Assembly: GCA_051878835.1 (NCBI GenBank)
Contig: JBJEKW010000014.1
Location: 1 to 19,142, forward strand
Source of the DNA: Olsenella_K sp051878835
GTDB lineage: Bacteria; Actinomycetota; Coriobacteriia; Coriobacteriales; Atopobiaceae
Direction: 5' to 3'
DNA: 19,142 nucleotides
Below, one piece after another: positions 1-4,434 of this stretch (its first letter is position 1; the number at the start of each line of letters is the position of its first letter). Under the pieces are notes generated by a model, which saw nothing but the letters and a program-made list of their open reading frames with translations, made no database searches and had not been told where the DNA came from. A program made the translations under genes and the position numbers.

Positions 1-273
1 TGGCCGTACTTCGAGCAGGAGATCAAGCCGCAGCTTGAGGCCGGCAAGCGCGTCCTCATTGCCGCCCACGGCAACAGCCTGCGCGCCCTCGTGATGCAGC
101 TGGAGCACCTGACCCCCGACGAGATCCTGAAGGTCAACATCCCCACCGGCGTTCCCTGCTCCTACACCTTCGACAAGGACTGGAACATCGTCGACAAGCA
201 CTACATCGGCGACCCCGAGACGATCGAGAAGAAGATTAAGGCTGTCGCAAACCAGGGCAAGGCCAAGAAGTAA
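1..273 (+). CDS. gpmA: 2,3-bisphosphoglycerate-dependent phosphoglycerate mutase, C-terminal part (5' end outside window)
   Basis: The frame is open from base 1 to the TAA at 271-273, giving 90 residues of a longer protein. It contains RVLIAAHGNSLRAL, the conserved block around the second catalytic histidine of cofactor-dependent phosphoglycerate mutases. Next comes the family's C-terminal stretch with NIPTGVPCSYTFD and a Lys-rich tail (KAVANQGKAKK). The enzyme interconverts 3- and 2-phosphoglycerate in cytosolic glycolysis and gluconeogenesis. The first catalytic histidine (RHG motif) and the start lie upstream of the window. A strong hairpin follows 44 bases after the stop, so this is the last gene of its transcript. 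Family assignment is firm; the exact paralogue (gpmA or another dPGM) is inferred. Confidence 0.9.
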   Translation, partial: WPYFEQEIKPQLEAGKRVLIAAHGNSLRALVMQLEHLTPDEILKVNIPTGVPCSYTFDKDWNIVDKHYIGDPETIEKKIKAVANQGKAKK

Positions 274-317
274 CTTCGCCCCTGGCAGTCTGACAGGCCA
301 AGGCCACAGCACGAATT

Positions 318-374
318 AGCCCCCGGTCCCACGTGGCAAGCTAGCTGCCACATAGCGGAACCGGGGGCTCTTTT
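318..374 (+). terminator. Intrinsic terminator after gpmA
   Basis: A perfect 10-bp stem (AGCCCCCGGT at 318-327 with ACCGGGGGCT at 360-369) encloses a second stem (GTGGCA 333-338 with TGCCAC 346-351). It is followed by TCTTTT. The U tract is short but the stem is very stable. It lies 44 bases downstream of the phosphoglycerate mutase stop. Confidence 0.8.
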
Positions 375-440
375 ATGCCTGGACCCACCATGTCTGGATC
401 CTCTGGGCAACGCGCTTCTGGACCCAGAGCACTTCTTGAC

Positions 441-474
441 ACAAGAAAGCCCCGGACCTGCGGGGATCCGGGGC
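441..474 (-). terminator. Intrinsic terminator of the gpx-ohrR-CDF operon
   Basis: Read on the minus strand, GCCCCGGA (474-467) pairs with TCCGGGGC (456-449) across a 10-nt loop. It is followed by TTTCTTGT. It lies 24 bases past the stop of the cation transporter gene and closes that operon, back to back with the gpmA terminator of the opposite strand. Confidence 0.8.
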
Positions 475-497
475 CATGAGGTTCAGGGGCGGTAAGT

Positions 498-1715
498 CTA
501 GTCGCTGACGTCGGAGTCCAGCGTGACGAACACCTGGTAGTCGGGATACGCGGAACGCACCTCGTCGGCGATGTGCTGGCACAGGGCCTTGCGGTCCGGC
601 ACGTCGAACGTGATGACCACGTCGAAGGTCATGACCTTCTGGTCCAGGTCCACATGGAAGCCGTGCAGCTGCTTCACGCCGTCGTGCGCCATGACCCTGC
701 GGGCCACGTCGTTTCTGATCTGCGTCACCTGCGGCGTGCTGTTGCGTGCATAGATCCCCACGGCCGCCATCAGCACGTAGCCCTTCGTCTGCTTGGCGAC
801 CTCGTACTCTATCCTGCGCGTCATGCGGTCGATGTCCGCCGCGCCCAGCGTGTCCTTGACCTCCACGTGCAGCGACCCCACCAGCCTCTCGGGGCCGTAG
901 CTGTGGAGCACGAGGTCATACACGCCCAGCACGTCGGGGTCCTGCAGCGCTATGTCCTTCACCTGCTGGGCCACCTCGGGCGTCACGCGCTCGCCCAGTA
1001 TCTCGCCCAGGGTCTGCGCCAGCATCTGAGCGCCGGCCCTCACGATGAAGACCGAGATGATGGCGCCGACCCAGGCCTCCAGCGACACGCCGGTGGTCAG
1101 GTACACGACGGCGGCACCCAGCGTGGCAACCGAAAGGATGGCGTCCGAAAGGGCGTCCGTACCCGATGCCACCAGCGAGTCTGAGTTCACCTCGCGGCCC
1201 ACCGAGCGCACGCGCAGGCCCAGCAGCACCTTTGCCACGATGCCCGCGACCACCACCAGCAGCACCACGGGCGTGTAGTCGGGCGTCTCGGGCGCCAGGA
1301 TCTTCTGGACGCTGTCGATGATGGAGGTGACGCCGGCGTACAGCACGATGACGGCGATGATGGTGGCGCTGATGTACTCCACGCGACCGTAGCCCATGGG
1401 GTGCTTGCGGTCGGCGGGCTTGGCCGCCAGCTTGGTGCCCACGATGGTGATGACCGAGGACAGGGCGTCCGAGAGGTTGTTCACGGCGTCCATGGTGATG
1501 GCGACGGAGTGCGACAGCATGCCCACCGCCGCCTTGAACGCGGCCAGTAGCACGTTGGCAATGATGCCCAGCACGCTGGTGCGCACTATCTTCGACTCGC
1601 GGGGCGTCTGCGTCAGGGTCAGCACGTCTGCCTTGGGCTGCCCTTCTCCAACATGCCCCTGAGCACCGGTGGTGCCTATGAGGTCGGGCTCGTCAGCGGA
1701 CTCGTTGTTGCTCAT
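498..1715 (-). CDS. Cation diffusion facilitator (CDF) efflux transporter with two C-terminal domains, Mn-type candidate
   Basis: The protein has 405 residues. A hydrophobic core (about 45-230) holds HPMGYGRVEY (105-114), the CDF signature after TM2. It also holds the TM2 metal motif DAVNNLSD (76-83) and the TM5 motif SGTDALSD (184-191). The second A-site position of TM2 is Asn (D76-x3-N80), where zinc CDFs have Asp. As I recall, this arrangement occurs in manganese-exporting CDFs such as MntE, so Mn(II) efflux is the best guess; Zn or Fe cannot be excluded. Residues 245-325 and 326-400 look like two successive ferredoxin-like cytoplasmic domains, against one in the usual 300-residue family member. 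ATG is at 1715. It starts 33 bases after the ohrR stop, so it is co-transcribed with gpx and ohrR. Confidence 0.88.
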   Translation of the reverse strand: MSNNESADEPDLIGTTGAQGHVGEGQPKADVLTLTQTPRESKIVRTSVLGIIANVLLAAFKAAVGMLSHSVAITMDAVNNLSDALSSVITIVGTKLAAKPADRKHPMGYGRVEYISATIIAVIVLYAGVTSIIDSVQKILAPETPDYTPVVLLVVVAGIVAKVLLGLRVRSVGREVNSDSLVASGTDALSDAILSVATLGAAVVYLTTGVSLEAWVGAIISVFIVRAGAQMLAQTLGEILGERVTPEVAQQVKDIALQDPDVLGVYDLVLHSYGPERLVGSLHVEVKDTLGAADIDRMTRRIEYEVAKQTKGYVLMAAVGIYARNSTPQVTQIRNDVARRVMAHDGVKQLHGFHVDLDQKVMTFDVVITFDVPDRKALCQHIADEVRSAYPDYQVFVTLDSDVSD

Positions 1716-1748
1716 TCCGAAAGGACTTCTTTCCTAGCTCTATAGCTC

Positions 1749-2219
1749 TTAGTTCTTGCGTTCGTTCTTCAGGACCTTCAGGAGCAGGCGCTTCAGCTGC
1801 CTGGCGTCCTCGGGACTCAGGTCGAAGCAGCCGGCTATCTGCAGTGGCACCTTGGCGGCGCGTTGCTTCAGCTGCTGGCCCTCGGGGGTCAGGCTCACCA
1901 GAACCTGCCGGGCGTCCTCGCTGCTGCGCTCGCGGCGCACATAGCCCTTCTGCTCCAGCTTGCGAAGCAGGGGCGTCAGCGTGCCGGAGTCCAGGTACAC
2001 GCGCTCGCCCAGGTGGCTCACGCTGACCTGCCCCTCCTCCCACAGGACCATCATGCAGATGTACTGCGTGTATGTCAGGCCCAGAGGATCCAGGAAGGGC
2101 GCGTAGCGGCGCACGACCTCCTTCGAGCAGGCGTACAGGGGGAAGCACAGCTGGTTGTCCAGCCGCAGCAGCTCGTCAGCCTGGAGGCCGCCGGCGGCAT
2201 CCGCGTCTGCCCCCGCCAT
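1749..2219 (-). CDS. ohrR: OhrR-type organic-peroxide-sensing MarR repressor
   Basis: This 156-residue MarR-family winged-helix protein closely follows Bacillus OhrR. DNQLCFPLYA (21-30) carries the sensing cysteine (Cys25, matching Bacillus Cys15). Tyr39 and Tyr50 sit at exactly the same offset as the two tyrosines that contact that cysteine. YLDSGTLTPLLRKLEQKG (75-92) is the recognition helix, and RSSEDARQVLVSLT forms the wing. A further cysteine, Cys131, lies near where 2-Cys OhrR proteins carry the resolving cysteine, so a disulfide mechanism is possible. The ATG overlaps the gpx stop in TAATG, indicating translational coupling. It probably represses its own operon through the inverted repeat at 2813-2833. 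Members of this branch are peroxide sensors; the target here is inferred from the neighbouring gpx. Confidence 0.9.
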   Translation of the reverse strand: MAGADADAAGGLQADELLRLDNQLCFPLYACSKEVVRRYAPFLDPLGLTYTQYICMMVLWEEGQVSVSHLGERVYLDSGTLTPLLRKLEQKGYVRRERSSEDARQVLVSLTPEGQQLKQRAAKVPLQIAGCFDLSPEDARQLKRLLLKVLKNERKN

Positions 2220-2761
2220 TACAGCTGCTCCTCGATGGCCTTCTGGACCTCGTCCATGCTGGTCGTGGGCTCAAAGCGGGCCACCAGCTGGCCGTCGCGA
2301 TTGATCAGGAACTTCGTGAAGTTCCACATGATGTAGGCCTTGTCGCCGAACTTGTTGTTGTTCGCCTTTGCGAACTTGTCCAGCGCGGCTGCCTTCAGGC
2401 CCTTGCCGAAGCCCTGGAAGGGCTTCTCGGTCGCCAGAGCCACGAACAGCGGGTCGGCGTTGTCGCCGTTGACGTCCAGCTTCTTGAAGCGCGGGAACTC
2501 GGTGTTGAACTTCAGCGAGCAGAAGCTGTTGATCTCGTCGTCGGTGCCGGGGGTCTGGCCGGCAAACTGGTTGCACGGGAAGTCCAGGATCTCGAAGCCG
2601 CGGTCACGGTACTGGGCATAGATGCGCTCCAGGTCCTCGTACTGGGGGGTAAAGCCGCAGCCCGTGGCGGTGTTCACCACCAGCAGCACCTTGCCCTGGT
2701 AGTCCTTCAGGGACTTGGTCGTGCCATCCTGCTGCGTGACGCTGTAGTCGAAGTAGCTCAT
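2219..2761 (-). CDS. Cysteine-type glutathione/thioredoxin peroxidase
   Basis: The protein has 180 residues, the normal length for bacterial GPx. It shows NTATGCGFTPQY (30-41) with the peroxidatic Cys35 in place of selenocysteine, FPCNQFAGQTPG (61-72) with Gln69, and WNFTKFLI (146-153). Cys35, Gln69, Trp146 and Asn147 make up the catalytic tetrad. Cys81 is a candidate resolving cysteine, so the likely electron donor is thioredoxin rather than glutathione. The protein is cytosolic, with no signal peptide. The frame extends further upstream, but ATG 2761 is preceded by AAAGGAGGAACC, an ideal Shine-Dalgarno, and the family N-terminus begins there. It is the first gene of the gpx-ohrR-CDF operon. 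Confidence 0.93.
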   Translation of the reverse strand: MSYFDYSVTQQDGTTKSLKDYQGKVLLVVNTATGCGFTPQYEDLERIYAQYRDRGFEILDFPCNQFAGQTPGTDDEINSFCSLKFNTEFPRFKKLDVNGDNADPLFVALATEKPFQGFGKGLKAAALDKFAKANNNKFGDKAYIMWNFTKFLINRDGQLVARFEPTTSMDEVQKAIEEQL

Positions 2762-2812
2762 GGTTCCTCCTTTGGACCGACGCCGGCACCCGCCGTCGTC
2801 GGGATATTGATT

Positions 2813-2833
2813 GTGTACAACTTGATTGTACAC
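2813..2833 (-). promoter_or_regulatory. Probable OhrR operator over the gpx promoter
   Basis: GTGTACAA (2813-2820) and TTGTACAC (2826-2833) form a perfect 8-bp inverted repeat around a 5-bp spacer. The core TACAA-N5-TTGTA has the same half-sites and spacing as the Bacillus OhrR operator consensus (TACAATT-AATTGTA, from memory). It lies 52 bases upstream of the gpx start. On the minus strand its outer arm contains TACAAT (2830-2825), a plausible -10, so bound repressor would block initiation. No convincing -35 is visible at 16-18 bp (TTGACC is 20 bp away). Confidence 0.72.
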
Positions 2834-2897
2834 TATGGTTTGCCAAAGCAGGTCAAGAAGAACGGAGCCGAGCCCCACACGGCAACGAAACTTCACA

Positions 2898-3215
2898 CTA
2901 CGAAAACGGGTGGCCGGCCATGTGCCAGCCACCCTCGTATTCCATCAGGCGGTCAGAGGTCCGCCCGCCAGGATGCCCAGAAACCCACTCCCCTAGCGTC
3001 TGGCTATTGCGCCAGCACGACATCGCCTTCGATGCCGAGGGGCCGCACTCGATTGCACCGTTCTGCCCCATGGTGCGCGAGCAGACAGACCTGACATGGC
3101 CACCCACTCGCCCAGACGACATGCCCAAGGACGCTCTAGAGCCCAGTGCGCTGCGCACGACGACGGAGGGGACGGCAACTCCCAGCGCCAGAATCACAGC
3201 TTCCAATGATTCCAT
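2898..3215 (-). CDS. Hypothetical 105-residue protein (doubtful)
   Basis: I do not recognise this frame. Its start is well placed: AGGAGG (3226-3221) lies five bases before ATG 3215, and the N-terminus begins with a hydrophobic stretch (AVILALGVAVPSVVV, residues 6-20). The remainder is Gly/Ser/Cys-rich without a family motif. It uses codons such as AGA, TCT and TTG that the neighbouring genes avoid, so it may be spurious or a decayed remnant. It lies just downstream, on the same strand, of the left small RNA terminator, so readthrough of that terminator would transcribe it. Confidence 0.25.
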   Translation of the reverse strand: MESLEAVILALGVAVPSVVVRSALGSRASLGMSSGRVGGHVRSVCSRTMGQNGAIECGPSASKAMSCWRNSQTLGEWVSGHPGGRTSDRLMEYEGGWHMAGHPFS

Positions 3216-3292
3216 GACTGCCTCCTATCGTTAGTCGACGTCGCACCCGCCAGCATCCAGCTCAGCCAGCGAGCAATCGACCAAGTGACCTC

Positions 3293-3342
3293 AAAAACAA
3301 GGCACGCACCGCCAGCGCAAGAAGGGGGATACCGGCGGTGCG
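3293..3342 (-). terminator. Terminator of the left small RNA
   Basis: On the minus strand CGCACCGCC (3342-3334) pairs perfectly with GGCGGTGCG (3313-3305). An outer GGC/GCC extension across a small internal loop brings the helix next to TTGTTTTT (3300-3293). The loop is pyrimidine-rich. No T tract exists on the plus side, so it acts only on minus-strand transcripts. Confidence 0.72.
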
Positions 3343-3409
3343 CTTGAGCCCAAACTTCGCGGGGAGAGGATCCGCAGCCGCTCGGGCAGAAGTAATCCTT
3401 GTCTAACTA
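3293..3409 (-). ncRNA. Left twin small RNA (predicted, about 117 nt)
   Basis: The RNA is bounded by a minus-strand promoter (TTGTAT-16-TACAAT) and an intrinsic terminator, with no reading frame of note. Going 5' to 3' it holds AAGGATTACTTC (3400-3389), which can fold as AAG-GAUUA-CUU. Next is a hairpin GCGG-AUCCUCUCC-CCGC (3375-3359) with a 9-nt C/U-rich loop, and then the terminator hairpin, whose loop is also C-rich (UAUCCCCCUUCU). The same elements occur in the same order in the divergent RNA at 3589-3728. The loop resembles the anti-Shine-Dalgarno sequence, which suggests a C-rich sRNA that pairs with ribosome binding sites. The 5' end is estimated from the -10. It could instead be an attenuated leader of the ORF at 2898-3215. 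Confidence 0.6.
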
Positions 3410-3415
3410 ACCTAA

Positions 3416-3443
3416 ATTGTACACCATGGCTAACTTCATACAA
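3416..3443 (-). promoter_or_regulatory. Promoter of the left small RNA with conserved spacer element
   Basis: On the minus strand TTGTAT (3443-3438) is a weak -35 and TACAAT (3421-3416) a good -10, separated by 16 bp. The spacer contains AAGTTAGCCATGGTG, which is repeated exactly in the spacer of the divergent promoter. Spacers normally do not conserve sequence, so this may be an operator or activator site. TTAGGTTAG directly downstream of the -10 (3415-3407) resembles a half-site of a DtxR/IdeR iron box, but the other half is missing. Confidence 0.6.
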
Positions 3444-3554
3444 GCATCCATACGGACGGATTTCGGGAAAACGTCGGGCTCCCCCACACAACCGTAGTTT
3501 CTGAACATCACACTGCCGGGCAAACGCTTTTCTCAAAGTTCATCCAATTTCTAC
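3444..3554. other. Spacer between the two divergent sRNA promoters
   Basis: About 110 bases separate the two -35 regions. No reading frame with a ribosome binding site is seen. It contains CGTCGGGCTCCCCC and a short ATCC/GGAT repeat around 3446-3461, but nothing I can name. Its size would allow shared upstream regulatory sites for both promoters. Confidence 0.4.
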
Positions 3555-3582
3555 TGGACATAAGTTAGCCATGGTGTATTCT
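3555..3582 (+). promoter_or_regulatory. Promoter of the right small RNA with conserved spacer element
   Basis: TGGACA (3555-3560, five of six with TTGACA) and TATTCT (3577-3582) are separated by 16 bp. Within the spacer is AAGTTAGCCATGGTG (3562-3576), identical to that of the divergent promoter and placed at the same distance from the -10. The identity runs two bases into the -10, giving a 17-bp perfect inverted repeat between the two promoters (3420-3436 and 3562-3578). Confidence 0.65.
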
Positions 3583-3588
3583 ATGAAT

Positions 3589-3728
3589 CAGAGAGTTTGC
3601 TAAGGATTACTTCCTAAGCACAAAAGCGCTTACCCCTACCTGACCAGCCGGATCCTCTCCCCGGACTGTGAGCAGGTCTTCGCGCCGCCGACGCCTCCCC
3701 AACCAAATTGCGTCGGTGGCGCATTTTT
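3589..3728 (+). ncRNA. Right twin small RNA (predicted, about 140 nt)
   Basis: The RNA runs from the promoter at 3555-3582 to the strong terminator at 3682-3728. It contains AAGGATTACTTC (3602-3613), within an imperfect hairpin GCTAAGGA/TCCTAAGC. It then has the hairpin CAG-CCGG-AUCCUCUCC-CCGG-A-CUG (3645-3668), followed by the terminator hairpin with a CUCCCCAACC loop. The 9-nt loop AUCCUCUCC is identical to that of the left RNA, while the outermost base pair of its 4-bp stem is C-G here and G-C there, a compensatory change. No coding frame is seen. The likely role is post-transcriptional repression by pairing with G-rich ribosome binding sites, inferred from the loop sequence alone. The 5' end is estimated. 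Confidence 0.65.
3682..3728 (+). terminator. Terminator of the right small RNA
   Basis: GCGCCGCCGACGC (3682-3694) pairs with GCGTCGGTGGCGC (3710-3722) over 13 bp with one G-U pair. It is followed directly by ATTTTTG. It is a textbook rho-independent terminator. No protein gene lies upstream on this strand, which is what first pointed to a non-coding transcript here. Confidence 0.9.
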
Positions 3729-3928
3729 GTGGCTGACTGGCCCTTACCCACAACCAAACAGATGGTGCCCCAGACGACACATAGTCCGCATCCGCCCGCT
3801 GCGCAAACCTGTCGGGTGCAGGTACCCGCGGCTACGTTTGCGCACGCCTCCCCTATTGACCGTAGCAGACACCCATGCCCGGGTGCTCTGCACGCATGGG
3901 AGAACAGGTTGGGCTCACGGCCATACTC
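3729..3928. other. Intergenic region with a structured inverted repeat
   Basis: No gene is seen. GCGCAAAC (3801-3808) and GTTTGCGC (3836-3843) form a perfect 8-bp stem that encloses a second stem, CGGGT (3813-3817) with ACCCG (3824-3828). A further 7-bp repeat CCCATGC/GCATGGG lies at 3872-3900. Neither has a T tract on either side, so they are not ordinary terminators. They could be the 3' region of the DUF6110-like transcript or protein binding sites. Confidence 0.4.
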
Positions 3929-4168
3929 TTACTCAAGATAGCTGCCCAAAGTCTCATCAAACTGCCAGCACACAGCCCCGCCGGCCACGGATAGGTTCGC
4001 GTCGTCCACGATGCTCTGGGTCTCGGAGCCCACGGTGTCCACGACCCGCATGGCACCGGAGGTTACGGCCACGGCACCCTTGTGCAGGATTCCGCTGGTT
4101 GCGAGTCCCGCCACGGCACCCGCTGCAGCAGCGCCGCCCGCGAACAGCCAGAAGTGATGAACAGCTAT
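3929..4168 (-). CDS. DUF6110-like small membrane protein without a canonical start codon
   Basis: About 79 residues begin with an HHFWLFAGGAAAAGAVAGL-type segment, one glycine/alanine-rich membrane helix. An amphipathic part with ILHKGAVAVTSGAMRVVDTV and ETQSIVDDAN follows. This order (FWLFxGGAA, then a Lys-containing turn, a helix with a VxD motif and an acidic tail) matches the small DUF6110 family as I remember it. Function is unknown; relatives often lie near heavy-metal ATPases, which are absent here. AGAGGAG (4180-4174) is five bases from an in-frame ATA (4168-4166), exactly where ATG is expected. The nearest in-frame ATG is 27 codons further upstream and has no ribosome binding site. 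Either ATA is used, or the start was lost by mutation and this is a pseudogene. Confidence 0.6.
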   Translation of the reverse strand: MAVHHFWLFAGGAAAAGAVAGLATSGILHKGAVAVTSGAMRVVDTVGSETQSIVDDANLSVAGGAVCWQFDETLGSYLE

Positions 4169-4422
4169 GATTGCTCCTCTCGCATGCGCAGGGACACAGC
4201 GTCCCAGCGCGCACAACAAATCAGGACCGACCAGGTGGCCAGCCCTCATTCGTACCATTGTGGGTGATGGACCGGAGTGAACAACGCCGTTTGGACCGCG
4301 CAAGCCCGTTCGGCCGTCCCATGCATGCCCCGTCACTTTTCCAATGCCAAGAAGGTCATGGCCGCTCGTAAATTCGCCATGGACCCTGGCGCGCGCGGCA
4401 AAGACGCATCCGTACGCAACCG

Positions 4423-4428
4423 TATGAT
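4423..4428 (+). promoter_or_regulatory. -10 element placed for a leaderless MATE transcript
   Basis: TATGAT (4423-4428) is five of six with the -10 consensus and ends six bases before the ATG at 4435. Transcription would then begin at or next to the A of the start codon. There is no Shine-Dalgarno before this ATG, which agrees with a leaderless mRNA. No recognisable -35 is seen 16-18 bp upstream. Confidence 0.45.
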
Positions 4429-4434
4429 GTAGGC

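Noticed and set aside
401..429. Inverted repeat CTCTGGG/CCCAGAG between two terminators
   Set aside because: It has a 7-bp stem, a 15-nt loop and no T tract on either side. The two flanking hairpins already account for termination of both genes.
3291..3536. An 81-codon minus-strand frame across the left sRNA
   Set aside because: It would run through the promoter and terminator of the sRNA and has no ribosome binding site or recognisable product.
3420..3578. Terminal inverted repeats of a small mobile element (17-bp perfect repeats 125 bp apart)
   Set aside because: The repeats sit precisely as -35/-10 spacers of divergent promoters, and homology continues outward in blocks rather than ending in a target duplication. 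No transposase or target-site duplication is seen.
3727..4170. A 147-codon plus-strand frame
   Set aside because: It begins inside the right sRNA terminator, lacks a ribosome binding site, and is Arg/Pro/His-rich as expected for the antisense of a GC-rich gene.
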